DNA of 64,000 nucleotides from the NCBI RefSeq assembly GCF_007671725.1, contig NZ_VCNM01000002.1:930001-994000 (forward strand). The letters run 5' to 3'. Of the stretch, positions 54,168-63,239 are shown one piece after another. Both the position numbers and the translations under genes were made by a program. The stretch comes from Halorubrum depositum (lineage in GTDB: Archaea > Halobacteriota > Halobacteria > Halobacteriales > Haloferacaceae). Below the pieces are notes generated by a model. That model worked only from the letters and a program-made list of their open reading frames with translations. It was not told where the DNA came from and did no database searches. The first letter of the stretch is position 1. The number at the start of each line of letters is the position of its first letter.

Positions 54168-54638
54168 ATGAACGCGGACCGTCGGATCGCCGCCGTCGAG
54201 GAGGTTCCCGAGGACAGCACGCTGCTCGTGACGCTGCGGCCCGTCGACCCCGAGAGCGTCGACGACGGCGAGGGCGACGTGGGCGAGTCTGAGGACGGGA
54301 CGCCCGAGGTCGAGGCGATTCTCACCCGCGCGGCCGGCGAGATGCGCGCGTTCCGCAACTACTGCCAGCACTGGACCGACGTGCGCCTCGACAAGGACGA
54401 CGGGGCGTTCGTCCGCAACGGCGAGGTGTTCTGTCAGAAGCACGGCGCCACCTTCGAGGCCGACGGCGGCTACTGCAACTTCGGCCCCTGCGAGGGGGCC
54501 GTGCTGGAGGGCGTCGACGTGACCGTCGACGGCGACGGCGTGTACCTCACCGACGCCGCCTACGAGTTCGTCAGGCTCGGTCCCGCCCGACGCGACGGCG
54601 ACGCCGGCGACTCGCGGATCGACTTCACCGGGAACTGA
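54168..54638 (+). CDS. Stand-alone Rieske-type 2Fe-2S protein
   Basis: A 156-residue soluble protein with the Rieske signature: Cys66-x-His68 (NYCQHW) and Cys89-x-x-His92 (FCQKHG), which bind a 2Fe-2S cluster. There is no signal peptide or membrane helix, so it is a cytoplasmic Rieske ferredoxin-like protein. Two further Cys follow (YCNFGPCEG). An acidic insertion spans about residues 27-50. The partner enzyme is unknown. The ATG at 54168 is preceded directly by AAAATAT, with no good TATA at the usual distance. Confidence 0.85.
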   Translation: MNADRRIAAVEEVPEDSTLLVTLRPVDPESVDDGEGDVGESEDGTPEVEAILTRAAGEMRAFRNYCQHWTDVRLDKDDGAFVRNGEVFCQKHGATFEADGGYCNFGPCEGAVLEGVDVTVDGDGVYLTDAAYEFVRLGPARRDGDAGDSRIDFTGN

Positions 54639-54675
54639 GGCGGAGACGACAGCGGCTGTTTGTGCAACGCCGGCG

Positions 54676-54683
54676 CATTTATG
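54676..54683 (+). promoter_or_regulatory. TATA-like box of the lipoprotein gene
   Basis: CATTTATG is centred about 26 bases before the ATG at 54705. Confidence 0.45.
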
Positions 54684-54704
54684 TCGGGGCGATGAAAGAC
54701 GGGT

Positions 54705-55709
54705 ATGAGCGATCCGAAGCCCTCCAGACGCCGAGTGCTCGCCACCGGTCTCGCCGCGGCGGCAGGCGCGGTCGCCGGCTGTCTCGACGGATCAGTGACG
54801 GGCGGTCCCGCGAACGACGACGGCGACGGCCGAGTCCTGAGACTCTCGCTCGACGACGCGGGAGAGACCCTCCGAGACGGCGCCGTCATCGACCCCGCGG
54901 AGAGCGATCCGAGGTGGAACCAGGCGGCGTTCGCGGCCGCCCGCGACGGAGAGCGGTACACCGCTCAGTACCGGAAACCGCTCCCGGCCGCGACCGACGA
55001 TCCGACGTACGCCGTCCACGAGGAGACGTACTACCGGCTGGACTCCGTCGTCGTCAACGAGGCGGTCGAGACACGACCCGTGCTCCGCCTGTTCGAGGCC
55101 GACGACGACGGTGAGACCGACAATGACGACGAGACCGACGCCGTCGAGACACAGACGCTCCCGGAAAGCGACCGCAACGCCGTGGAAATCGCGCACAAGT
55201 CGACGCGGGCGCGAGGGAATCCGGGCGGCGTCCCGGTCGGATTGGTGGAACGCGGCGGCTACGTCTACCGCGACGCGGACGCGGTCGACGCGAGCGAACT
55301 GCCCGCGGCGGACGGACCAGACCGCGTCACCTACCGAGACTCGGCCTATCGGGTCGAAGTCACCCGCGAGCAGTTCTACGAGCCCGTCTACCGCGCCGTC
55401 GCCGAGCCGGTCGCGGAGTCGACGGAGGGGATGGAGGCGATCCTCCGAGCGCAGACGGTCGGCGCGCGGATCGACGACGACGACCTCTCGGCCGACGCGA
55501 GGGAGGTGATCGAGGCCGCCAGACACGGCGGGTACGAGGAGTCACACCCGTACTCGGACGGCTACGCGGAGCTGCTTCGGGCGTTGCACGAGCGCCCGTA
55601 CATCGACGGCAACGTTCGGAAAGACGCGGCGTGGACCGAATCGGGATCCGAGCGGATCCGCTACGGGGACCGATACTACGACTACCGGCTCCGGTTCGAG
55701 TCGGCCTGA
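54705..55709 (+). CDS. Twin-arginine lipoprotein, unknown function
   Basis: A 334-residue exported protein. The signal has SRRRVLATGLAAAAGAVAGC, a twin-arginine signal with a lipobox Cys at about residue 27, so it is tethered to the outer face of the membrane. The mature part is soluble, acidic, and rich in Tyr and Arg (YRDSAYRVEVTREQFYEPVYRAV, then IRYGDRYYDYRLRFES). No known domain is recognised. It is probably a haloarchaea-specific family. Confidence 0.75.
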   Translation: MSDPKPSRRRVLATGLAAAAGAVAGCLDGSVTGGPANDDGDGRVLRLSLDDAGETLRDGAVIDPAESDPRWNQAAFAAARDGERYTAQYRKPLPAATDDPTYAVHEETYYRLDSVVVNEAVETRPVLRLFEADDDGETDNDDETDAVETQTLPESDRNAVEIAHKSTRARGNPGGVPVGLVERGGYVYRDADAVDASELPAADGPDRVTYRDSAYRVEVTREQFYEPVYRAVAEPVAESTEGMEAILRAQTVGARIDDDDLSADAREVIEAARHGGYEESHPYSDGYAELLRALHERPYIDGNVRKDAAWTESGSERIRYGDRYYDYRLRFESA

Positions 55710-55752
55710 GGCGCGCCGTCGGAACCGCCTCCGGTTCCGGACGCCGCTCCCG

Positions 55753-56199
55753 TCAGAACCGCGTCCGCCCGCTCGCTCCGCCGGCGTCGTCGCGCCCGAG
55801 CGCCTTCTTCAGGAAGCTCATCCAGCGCTTGCGGTCGGCGGCCTTCTGGCGCTGCTCCTCCGTCTCCGGGTCGGGAGCGTCGAGCCCCTCTAACGCCTCC
55901 AGCGCGCGGTCGATCCCGATGATCGACGCCGCGAGCTCCTCGCCCTCCTCGTAGCTCACCTCGTTCTCCTCGATGGGTTCGAGCCGCTCTAACCGCTCGC
56001 GGCGGAGGTTCCGCTTCGCGCGCTCGACGCGGTCGCGCTCGCCCGAGGGGATCGAGTCGCGCCGCTTGATCTCGAAGACGAACGACCGCAGTTCGATCGG
56101 CTCCCCCTGGACCTCGATCTCCTCGGGGATGTCCGCGCCCACCGTCGCGGCCTCGCGGTTCACGCGTTCGAGGAGCCCCTTCCGCTCGTACTTCTTCAC
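55753..56199 (-). CDS. Small charged helical protein (DUF5788-like)
   Basis: A 148-residue cytoplasmic protein rich in Arg and Glu. KKYERKGLLERVNREAATVGADIPEEI at the N-terminus and a central helical block (GERDRVERAKRNLRRERLERLEP) are its main features; IGIDRALEALEGLDAPDPETEEQ follows. I associate it with haloarchaeal DUF5788. The function is unknown. It is transcribed alone, divergent from the YkgJ-type gene. A CGCTCC-TTCGGC-GGAGCG hairpin lies upstream at about 56225-56242. Confidence 0.65.
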   Translation of the reverse strand: MKKYERKGLLERVNREAATVGADIPEEIEVQGEPIELRSFVFEIKRRDSIPSGERDRVERAKRNLRRERLERLEPIEENEVSYEEGEELAASIIGIDRALEALEGLDAPDPETEEQRQKAADRKRWMSFLKKALGRDDAGGASGRTRF

Positions 56200-56327
56200 G
56201 GCCGCGGGTAGGGAGCGGTCGCACTTCGCTCCTTCGGCGGAGCGGGACTCGCGGCCCTCGGGAGGCGCCGCGGTCGCTGTCTCCGAGAAGGGACGACGTT
56301 AACCCGACCGCGCCGCAACCGACCCCC

Positions 56328-57086
56328 ATGGAACCGCTCGAAGCCGAGCTCTCGCGGGCCCGCGGGCTCGCCGTCGACGACCTCGCCGACGCCATCGAGG
56401 CGATGGGCTTCGAGTGCACGCGCTGCGGGGGCTGCTGTACGGGGTACGCCCCCGACGAGCCGGGCGGCGCGCCGGCGGGGGAGGGGGCGGACGACCCCGA
56501 AGACGATTCCGCCGCTCCCGAGCGCGAGCCCCACACGGCGACCGTCTTCCCGGACGAGGTCCGCGCGGTCGCGACCGCGGCCGAGAAGCGGTTCGGCGAG
56601 TCGTACGACTGGCGCGACGTCGCCCGTCCGATGCCGTTCGGGCTCTCCGAGGGCGACGACGGCGAGCCGACGGGCGAGACGTTCGAGTGGGCGCTCGCGA
56701 CCGACGACTGCGGGGACTGCACCTTCTACGAGGAGACGGACGGTGTGGGCGCCTGCGCGGTCCACGATTCCAGACCGCTCATCTGCCGGACCTACCCGTT
56801 CAGCGTCGCGCTCGACGGGACGAGCCAGCCGATGGGAGAGGCGGTCGACGAGGCCGGAATCGTCCGCGCCCACGAGTGCGAGGGGCTCGATCGCGATATC
56901 TCCCGCGAAGACGCCGAGGCGCTCGCCGCGTCGCTCAAAGAGCGCGCGGTCCGCGAGCTGGAGGAGGCGATCGGCGTGCGCGACGGCTACGACCCGGCGG
57001 CCGCGGAGCGCGCCGACGGCGACGTCGTCGTCTTCGACTCGGAAGGACCGAAGGAGGGCGACGGGACGCCAGTCGACGGGGAGTGA
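56328..57086 (+). CDS. YkgJ-family cysteine-cluster protein
   Basis: A 252-residue protein with a Cys-rich cluster that probably binds zinc or iron-sulfur: CTRCGGCCTGY near residues 27-37, then DCGDCTFYE, GACAVHDSRPLICRTYPF (about 141-158) and HECEGLD. The RxCRxYPF stretch is the family hallmark. The role is not established. An acidic insertion follows the first cluster (about 40-65), and the last 40 residues are Asp/Glu-rich. It is transcribed alone. Confidence 0.82.
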   Translation: MEPLEAELSRARGLAVDDLADAIEAMGFECTRCGGCCTGYAPDEPGGAPAGEGADDPEDDSAAPEREPHTATVFPDEVRAVATAAEKRFGESYDWRDVARPMPFGLSEGDDGEPTGETFEWALATDDCGDCTFYEETDGVGACAVHDSRPLICRTYPFSVALDGTSQPMGEAVDEAGIVRAHECEGLDRDISREDAEALAASLKERAVRELEEAIGVRDGYDPAAAERADGDVVVFDSEGPKEGDGTPVDGE

Positions 57087-57116
57087 GACCTGAGACTCAT
57101 CGCCGGTCGACGGCCT

Positions 57117-58022
57117 TCAGACGACGTCGAGCGCCGCGTCCACGTCGGCGACGATCTCCTCTCGGGCCGCGTCGTCGGGGAGCGTGAGCGGCGGGCGGAC
57201 CCGGGCGTCCGGGATGAACCCGCGGTGCGCGGCCGCGACCTTCGTCGCGGGCGCGAACCCGTGGTCCCCGCACCGGTCGAACAGCGGCGCGATCGCCCGG
57301 CGGTGGAGCGTCAGCGCGCGGTCGTCGTCGCCGTCGCGGAGCGCCTCGCCGAGGGCGACGAATACCTCCGGGATCACCTGCGAGAGGGCGTGGATCCCGC
57401 CGTCGACGCCGAGCGACGCGCTCGGATACAGCAGGGCGTCGACGCCCTGGAAGACGGTGAACTCCTCGGGGGTCCGGTCGACGGCGACGTCGACCGCTGA
57501 GATGTCGCCGCTCGTGTCCTTCAGCCCGACGACCGACTCGCGCTCGGCCACGGCGGCGAGGACGTCGGGGTCGATCGCCTCGCCGACCGTCGACGGGATG
57601 TCGTAGAGGACGAGCGGCAGGGGCGTCTCGTCGGCGACCGCGTCGAGGAACGCCCGCTGGCCGGCCGGCGCTGTCGAGTTGTGGTAGTACGGGAGCGTGA
57701 TCAGCCCCGCGTCCGCGCCGGCCGCGTCGGCGGCCCGGAGCGAGTCGAGGACGCCCGACACCGTCGTGTCCGCCGCGCCCGCGATCACGGGGATCCGGCC
57801 GTCGGCCGCCTCGACCGTCGTCTCGACGACCGTCCGGCGCTCCGCGTCGGTGAGGCTGGCGAACTCCCCCGTGGTGCCGCAGGGGACCATCCCGTCGAGG
57901 CCGGCGTCGACGAGAGTCGAGACGTGGCTCGCGAGCGCGTCGGCGTCGACGTCGCCGTCGGCGTCGAACGGGGTCACGATCGGGGGCGAGACGGCGCCGT
58001 ACCGGAAGTCGAGGTCGGTCAT
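57117..58022 (-). CDS. Dihydrodipicolinate synthase-family aldolase (KDG aldolase-like)
   Basis: A 301-residue Schiff-base aldolase. Catalytic residues are Lys168 (VGLKDTSGD), Tyr140 (VLYDIPS) and the CGTTGEF loop (48-54). The DapA Arg that binds a second carboxylate is missing (PSTVG instead of PSRTG). It is therefore likely a sugar-acid aldolase such as 2-keto-3-deoxygluconate aldolase or a relative, not a second DapA. It is 15 kb from the dap operon. The ATG at 58022 starts MTDLDFRYG; the upstream frame is noncoding. Confidence 0.82.
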   Translation of the reverse strand: MTDLDFRYGAVSPPIVTPFDADGDVDADALASHVSTLVDAGLDGMVPCGTTGEFASLTDAERRTVVETTVEAADGRIPVIAGAADTTVSGVLDSLRAADAAGADAGLITLPYYHNSTAPAGQRAFLDAVADETPLPLVLYDIPSTVGEAIDPDVLAAVAERESVVGLKDTSGDISAVDVAVDRTPEEFTVFQGVDALLYPSASLGVDGGIHALSQVIPEVFVALGEALRDGDDDRALTLHRRAIAPLFDRCGDHGFAPATKVAAAHRGFIPDARVRPPLTLPDDAAREEIVADVDAALDVV

Positions 58023-58147
58023 GATCCCGGGTTCGGCGGGCCGGGAGAAAGGCGTTGCCCAACGGCGGCGGTCGACGTGAGGACGCGCGCCGGAACGGGC
58101 CGGAGCCCGGAGGTCCGAACCGGGACCCCCGCTCACGAGCGCCGCGG

Positions 58148-59245
58148 TCACTCCGCGGTGACCGACCCCGGCTCGGAGGCGACTCCGGAGCCGCCGCGGT
58201 ACCGGTCCAGCAGCGCGATTCCGAGCGCCCCGAGCCCGAGCAGCAGCACGACGAAGTCGACGAGACCGCCGACCCACGGAACGAGCCCGATCGCGGCGAC
58301 GCCGAGGACGCCGACGAGGAGAGCGATCCACCGATTCGGCCTGTCGAGCCGGTCGAGGACCAACGATCCGAGGGCGTACCGACCGTACACGGAGCCGACC
58401 CAGATCGCGACGATGTACGCCCCGATCCCAACGAGCGCGAGGGGAATCCCGACGACCGTGATCGCCACGAGGACGAGGAGGATCGGCGTCACGATCAGTG
58501 CGATCAGGCCGACGCCGCCGCTGCGGAGCGCGTCGCCGCCGACGCGGTCGGCGACACCGCGCGAGAATCGGGGGAAGGCGAGCAGGAGCACGGCGCCCAG
58601 CGCGAGGTTGACGGCGACGCCGTACGCGGAGCCGGCCCACGAGGGCACGAGGTCAGGTCCGAACGCGATCCCGGTGTCGCCGCGGAGGCCGTCGTCCTCG
58701 ACCACGCCGCCGGCGACCGTCGCGTCCGGACTCTCGGTGAACGTCTCGGCGTCGTACCGGAACTCCCCGCCGACGTCCGCGTTCGGGCCGAGGACGACCG
58801 AATCGGCGGCCGCCCGAACGTCGCCGCCGACCGCGCCGTCGACGGTTATCGAGCCGGCGCCGATGTCGAGCGAGCCGTCGATCCGACCGGTGTCGGTCAG
58901 TTCGAACGAGCCGGCGCCGGCCTCGACGTTCCCGCCGACCGTTCCGTCGACGGTTATCGTCCCGGCGGCGGCCCGAACGTTTCCGGCGACGCGACCGGTC
59001 TCCGCGACGCGGATCGAACCGGCCGCGCCGGAGAGATCGCCGTCGACGGTGCCGCGGACGACGATCGTCCCGGCGACGCCTTCGATCCCGTCGACCGTCT
59101 CGCCCTCGTCGACGACGATCGTTCCGGACGCCCCCTGAGCAGACTGGGCCGCCGCGATCCCAGTCGCGAGCGGGAAGAGGAGCGCGACGATCGCGAGGGC
59201 GACGGCGATACGACGGCGTCTGGCGGTGCCGAACGGAGGGTTCAT
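58148..59245 (-). CDS. Exported polymer-forming-type repeat protein with membrane domain
   Basis: A 365-residue protein. After a signal peptide (about residues 1-33) come about 135 residues of short beta repeats (GTVDGDLSGAAGSIRV, GRVAGNVRAAAGTITV, GTVGGNVEAGAGS) like those of bactofilin/polymer-forming proteins. From about residue 195 there are four or five membrane helices. Bactofilin-like repeats form filaments; here the repeat domain would face outward because of the signal, which is unusual. TATA-like ATAAACATATATC lies about 27 bases upstream. It is transcribed separately from the aldolase gene 125 bases away. Confidence 0.75.
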   Translation of the reverse strand: MNPPFGTARRRRIAVALAIVALLFPLATGIAAAQSAQGASGTIVVDEGETVDGIEGVAGTIVVRGTVDGDLSGAAGSIRVAETGRVAGNVRAAAGTITVDGTVGGNVEAGAGSFELTDTGRIDGSLDIGAGSITVDGAVGGDVRAAADSVVLGPNADVGGEFRYDAETFTESPDATVAGGVVEDDGLRGDTGIAFGPDLVPSWAGSAYGVAVNLALGAVLLLAFPRFSRGVADRVGGDALRSGGVGLIALIVTPILLVLVAITVVGIPLALVGIGAYIVAIWVGSVYGRYALGSLVLDRLDRPNRWIALLVGVLGVAAIGLVPWVGGLVDFVVLLLGLGALGIALLDRYRGGSGVASEPGSVTAE

Positions 59246-59267
59246 AGCGGAAACGTCGGCGCCGACC

Positions 59268-59280
59268 GATATATGTTTAT
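59268..59280 (-). promoter_or_regulatory. TATA box of the polymer-forming protein gene
   Basis: On the minus strand ATAAACATATATC is centred about 27-29 bases before the ATG at 59245. Confidence 0.5.
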
Positions 59281-59400
59281 TCGTTAACTGGTATCGAGGG
59301 CCGTTCGAACGTCGTCGACCGCGAGGCGCTCGGCGCCGCGCGGATCCGGGCCGGCGGTACAACTATACTGGTCCGTCGCCACGTACGGGTGAACTCTACT

Positions 59401-59817
59401 ATGGAGATCTCAGAGAAGCTCCTCTGTCTGTTCAGCGCCGACGTTCGCGAGGCGGACGGCGAGTACGTCGTCGACGTCCCGCGCCGCGAGATCGAGACCG
59501 GATCGCTGGAACCGGGCGAGACGTACCGGGTCGCGCTCATCTCGCGCTCGGAGACCGAGGCGGGCGACGACGCCGACGGGGGCACCGACGTCTCGGCGTC
59601 CCGCGACGACGACGGGCCGCAGCCCCCGGTCGAGCCGGGCGAGATGCGCTACGTGGAGATCGAAGATCTCGGCAAGCAGGGCGACGGCATCGCCCGCGTC
59701 GAGCGAGGCTACGTGATCATCGTCCCCGACACGGAGGTCGGCGAGCGCGTGAAGATCGAGATCACGGAGGTCAAGTCCAACTTCGCGGTCGGCGAGGTCG
59801 TCGAGGAGTCGGCGTAA
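59401..59817 (+). CDS. TRAM-domain protein
   Basis: A 138-residue protein. The C-terminal 70 residues are a TRAM domain (RYVEIEDLGKQGDGIARVERGYVIIVPDTEVGERVKIEITEV), a small beta-barrel that binds RNA. The N-terminal MEISEKLLCLFSADVRE is typical of haloarchaeal TRAM proteins; an acidic linker lies between. Such proteins may act as RNA chaperones or tRNA-modification helpers. A GTG at 59389 in the same frame is an alternative start, better placed for the TATA-like AACTATACT at about 59361-59369. Confidence 0.85.
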   Translation: MEISEKLLCLFSADVREADGEYVVDVPRREIETGSLEPGETYRVALISRSETEAGDDADGGTDVSASRDDDGPQPPVEPGEMRYVEIEDLGKQGDGIARVERGYVIIVPDTEVGERVKIEITEVKSNFAVGEVVEESA

Positions 59818-59950
59818 CGACGACGCCGAGCGAGAGGGAACCGAGGGCGGCCGGGACGACCCGAACCGTCGTGGCTACTATGTGCGATCCGCGCGTATCC
59901 CGTCACATGACGTCGACGAGCGTCGCCGACGAGCGGTTCTCCCGACGACC

Positions 59951-62035
59951 ATGCCGAACATGAGCGTTCGACTGCCGGTCGCGGACGTCCCCGAATCGGT
60001 CGGGGACCGCCGAGTCGGGCTCTCCCCCTCCGTCTTGGCGGAACTCGGCATCGAGGACGGCGACCCCGTGAGCGTCCGGGGCGGCCGGACGACCGTCGCG
60101 GTCGCGGCTCGCGTCGACGGCGATCCCGACGGGGCCCGGCTGCCCGAGCCGATCCGCCGGAACGCGGACGCCGAGATCGGCGACGCGGTGACGCTCGATC
60201 CGGTCGACGCCGTCTCGGCGTCCGCGGTCACGCTCCGGCTCGACGAGGCGATGGACCTCACCCGCGCGGCGGCCGCCATCCGGCGGCGTCTCGACGGGAC
60301 AGCCGTCTCGGTCGGCGACGAGGTGGGGGCGGCGCTGCTCGGCGGCGCGCTGCGGCTGACGTTCGTCGTCGACGACGTGGCGCCGTCCTCGCCCGGGATC
60401 GTGGGCGAGGAGACCGAGATCGAGGTCGAGACGGAGGAGGGGACGGCGGCGGTCGTCAGCGAGCCCGACGCGTCCGGGATCGACGGTGCCGTGCCCGCCG
60501 AGACGTTCCGTGAGCTTCGCGAGGCCGCCGCGACCCGGCTCGACGGGCGCGAGTCGTTCGCGGCGGCCGGCCGGCCGACGACGCTCGGGCTCCTGCTGTG
60601 CGGACCGCGGGGAGCCGGGAAGACGACGCTCGTCGAGGCGGTCGCGGCCGCGGTCGACGCGACCCTCGTTCGGGCCTCGGCCGCACGGCTGCGCGGCGAG
60701 GGCGCGAGCGACCGCGAGCGCCGGCTCGACCGCGTCGTCGAGGCCGCGAGCGACGCCGACCGGGCGGTGGTCCTGCTCGACGACCTCGAGGTCCTCGGCG
60801 ACGACGGCGCCGCCGCGACGCTCGGCGACCGCCTCCGCGAGACGCTCGACGGGCTACGGGCCACCGACGGGACGGTGGCGATCGGGGTGACCACGGACGC
60901 CGACCGCGTCCCCGAGGCGCTGCGGCGCGGTGGGCGGTTCGACCGCGAGGTCGAGCTCGCGCCGCTGAGCGTCGAGGACCGGCGGGCGGCCTTAGAGAGC
61001 GTCGCGCGCGACGTCCCGCTCGCGGCGGACGTCGACTTCGCGGAGACGGCGACGCGGATCAACGGGTTCGTCCTCGCCGACGTCGCGGTGCTCGTCGACG
61101 CCGCGCTGGAGCGGGCGGTGCGGCGCGAGGAGGACACCGCGGTCCGGCGGGCCGACCTCGACGCCGCGATGGCGTCGATCGACCCCGGCGGGCTCAGGGA
61201 CGTCGCCGTCGACGTCCCGTCGGTCTCGTGGGACGAGGTCGGGGGGCTGGAGGCGGCGAAACGCGAGATCGTCCGCGCCGTCTACTGACCCCTGGAGTAC
61301 GCCGACCGCTTCGAGCGCGCCGGCATCGAGCCGCCCTCCGGCGTGCTGCTGTACGGGCCGCCCGGCACCGGGAAGACGCTGCTTGCTCGGGCCGCGGCCA
61401 GCCTCAGCGACGCGAACTTCATCTCCGTGAACGGGCCGGAGCTGCTCAACCGCTACGTCGGGGCGAGCGAGCGGGCGGTCCGGGACCTGTTCGCGACGGC
61501 GCGGGAGAACGCTCCGGCGGTCGTCTTCTTCGACGAGGTCGACGCCATTTCCCCGAAGCGGAGCGGCGACGACACGGGCGCCGGCGAGCGCGTCGTCTCC
61601 CAGCTGCTGACGGAGCTCGACGGGCTCGAGCCCCTGACCGACGTGGTCGTCGTCGCGGCGACCAACCGCCCCGACTCGATCGACGAGGCGCTGCTGCGGC
61701 CGGGGCGGATCGAGAAGGCGGTCGAGACCCCGCTGCCCGACGAGGCGGCCCGCCGGGAGATCCTCGGGATCCACGCCCGCGACACGCCGACGACCCCGTC
61801 GGTCGACCTCGACGCGCTGGCGGCGCGGACCTCGGGCTACAGCGGCGGCGACATCGCCGCCCTGGTCCGCGAGGCCGCGATGCTCGCCATCGAGGAGACG
61901 ATCGTCGACGGGGGCGGTGCCGACGGGCCGAGCGAGGCGATCGCGGTCGACGTCGACCACTTCGAGCGCGCGATCGCCGAGACCGCGCCCTCGGTGAGCG
62001 ACGGCGAGGGGCGGGCCGTTCCGCCCCGGGACTGA
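59951..62035 (+). pseudogene. CDC48-type AAA ATPase gene with in-frame TGA
   Basis: The frame codes for a 694-codon two-ATPase-domain protein of the CDC48/VAT group. A CDC48-N-like domain (VGDRRVGLSPSVLAELGIEDGDPV) is followed by D1 with Walker A CGPRGAGKT (about residue 217) and D2 with GPPGTGKT (about 469) and FFDEVD. A TGA at 61286-61288 (codon 446) interrupts [10 protein letters not shown] at the start of D2, where the family has Trp (TGG); the frame is intact on both sides. D1's Walker B is LLDDLE, lacking the usual Glu. It is a single-base nonsense mutation, a read-through site or a sequencing error. The upper product would be D1 alone. Confidence 0.8.
61286..61288 (+). other. In-frame TGA replacing a conserved Trp codon
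   Basis: The codons read TAC TGA CCC CTG GAG. CDC48-family proteins have Trp-Pro-Leu at this place, so the ancestral codon is almost surely TGG and one G-to-A change explains the stop. Confidence 0.85.
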
Positions 62036-62078
62036 GCGTCGGCGCCGACCGACCGCGTCCTCGGTGAGCGGGAGCGGA

Positions 62079-62303
62079 TTACCCGCGCTCCTCGTGGAGG
62101 TTGTGGACGAAGTAGGCGATGCCGATCGCCGCGAGCAGCTCCACGGCCGAGACGGTCCAGAACGCGGCGGTGAACCCGAGCCCGTACCGCCGGAGCGTCG
62201 GCAGCGCGAACATCCCGACGGCCGCCAGAACGGCGCAGACCCCGATCCCGACGACCGACCCGATGTTCAGTACGGCGACGGGGTCGTACGAGTCGTCAGA
62301 CAT
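62079..62303 (-). CDS. Small two-helix membrane protein downstream of bacteriorhodopsin
   Basis: A 74-residue protein with two hydrophobic segments (about residues 13-35 and 43-66) and a charged C-terminus (HNLHEERG). It starts 65 bases after the bacteriorhodopsin gene ends, on the same strand. It is not recognised. A T-rich CCTTTTTGT element about 20 bases upstream may be its own promoter. Its position suggests a link with the proton pump, but this is inference only. Confidence 0.6.
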   Translation of the reverse strand: MSDDSYDPVAVLNIGSVVGIGVCAVLAAVGMFALPTLRRYGLGFTAAFWTVSAVELLAAIGIAYFVHNLHEERG

Positions 62304-62368
62304 ACCCGTTGAGTCGTACAAAAAGGTGCTACAACGATTCTTCGGTCGGTTCGAAGGGGCGAGAGCCC

Positions 62369-63145
62369 TCAGTCGGCGGCCGACGCCTCGCCGGCGGACG
62401 GCTCCGGCGCCTCGGTGTCACCGAGGATGGCGCGGCTGCGCAGCAGGACGAACCCGAACCCGACCTTCGCGGTCACGTCGAGCACCATGAACGCGAGCGT
62501 CTCGACGCCGAGGCCGACGACGGCCGCGCCCTCGGTCCCGAGGATCCACAGGATCGGGTAGGCCGTCCAGAGGACCGCCACCAGCGCGGTCAGGGTGTTG
62601 AACGTGCTCTGTACCTCTTCCGAGCGCTGCTTCGCCGCGCTGCGGAGGCTCGTCAGGAGGTAGTACAGCACGAAGACGAACGCGATCGTGCTGAACAGCC
62701 ACCAGGAGTACCGCGCGAGCATCGTCTCCGAGAGGGCGCCGATGAGGCCGGTGACGATCATCAGCGCGTCGACGCCGATGAGCGTCCCGGTGGTGACCCG
62801 GTCGACCTTGGCGAGGAGACACAGGTCGAGCAGCAGCAGCGGCGTGGTGAACAGCCAGTCGGCGTACCGCGCGTAGTAGATTTCGAGCGTCCCGCGCCCG
62901 ACGACTTCGACCTCCGACAACCCGATGCCGAAGAACATCGACAGGTACGCGGCCGACGCGATGCCCGGCACGAGGATCGTGATCGCGTAGTACTCACGGG
63001 CCTCCTTGTCCGTGACCCCCCAGCCCTTGGCGATGAAGTAGAAGGTCCCGACGAGCATGAATAGCGTCCCGATACCTAGCCACAGCGTTTCGGGCCGGCC
63101 GTCCCCGAGGACGTCGAACCCTGCCTGTAGTACTGTCGGATCCAT
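62369..63145 (-). CDS. bop: Bacteriorhodopsin (archaerhodopsin-type proton pump)
   Basis: A 258-residue seven-helix light-driven proton pump. Key residues match bacteriorhodopsin with an offset of 11: Arg93, Asp96 (Schiff-base counter-ion; [16 protein letters not shown]), Asp107 (proton donor), Glu205 and Glu215 (release group), Asp223, and Lys227, which binds retinal ([10 protein letters not shown]). With both Asp96 and Asp107 present it should pump protons outward. The sequence ([31 protein letters not shown]) is very like archaerhodopsins of Halorubrum. TATA and a candidate Bat site lie upstream. The short tail before GDGRPETLW is probably cleaved. Confidence 0.97.
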   Translation of the reverse strand: MDPTVLQAGFDVLGDGRPETLWLGIGTLFMLVGTFYFIAKGWGVTDKEAREYYAITILVPGIASAAYLSMFFGIGLSEVEVVGRGTLEIYYARYADWLFTTPLLLLDLCLLAKVDRVTTGTLIGVDALMIVTGLIGALSETMLARYSWWLFSTIAFVFVLYYLLTSLRSAAKQRSEEVQSTFNTLTALVAVLWTAYPILWILGTEGAAVVGLGVETLAFMVLDVTAKVGFGFVLLRSRAILGDTEAPEPSAGEASAAD

Positions 63146-63164
63146 ACGCAGTTACGGATACCGC

Positions 63165-63172
63165 CCATAAAA
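63165..63172 (-). promoter_or_regulatory. TATA box of bop
   Basis: On the minus strand TTTTATGG is centred about 23 bases before the bop ATG, compatible with a very short leader, as known for bop in Halobacterium. Confidence 0.55.
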
Positions 63173-63187
63173 CAATCAACTTCGACA

Positions 63188-63201
63188 CAGCATAGTAAGG
63201 T
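63188..63201 (-). promoter_or_regulatory. Candidate Bat-type upstream activating element of bop
   Basis: On the minus strand ACCTTACTATGCTG matches 9 of 14 bases of the Halobacterium bop element ACCTGACTAGTTGG, mostly in its left half. It lies 15 bases upstream of the TATA box. The match is partial, so it is a candidate only. Confidence 0.35.
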
Positions 63202-63227
63202 ACGCGTTCTCGCCGGATCGGAACGAG

Positions 63228-63239
63228 ATTTTATATTAA
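63228..63239 (+). promoter_or_regulatory. AT-rich promoter-like element of the divergent zinc-ribbon gene
   Basis: ATTTTATATTAA stands out in GC-rich surroundings. If used rightward, transcription would start near 63262, giving the zinc-ribbon gene a leader of about 130 bases, or about 55 bases if it starts at the in-frame GTG 63318. On the other strand it might mark an upstream bop promoter element. Confidence 0.35.

Noticed and set aside
57117-58022. Reading the second DapA-like gene as a lysine pathway enzyme
   Set aside because: The Arg that binds the second carboxylate in DapA is absent, and the complete dap operon already has dapA.
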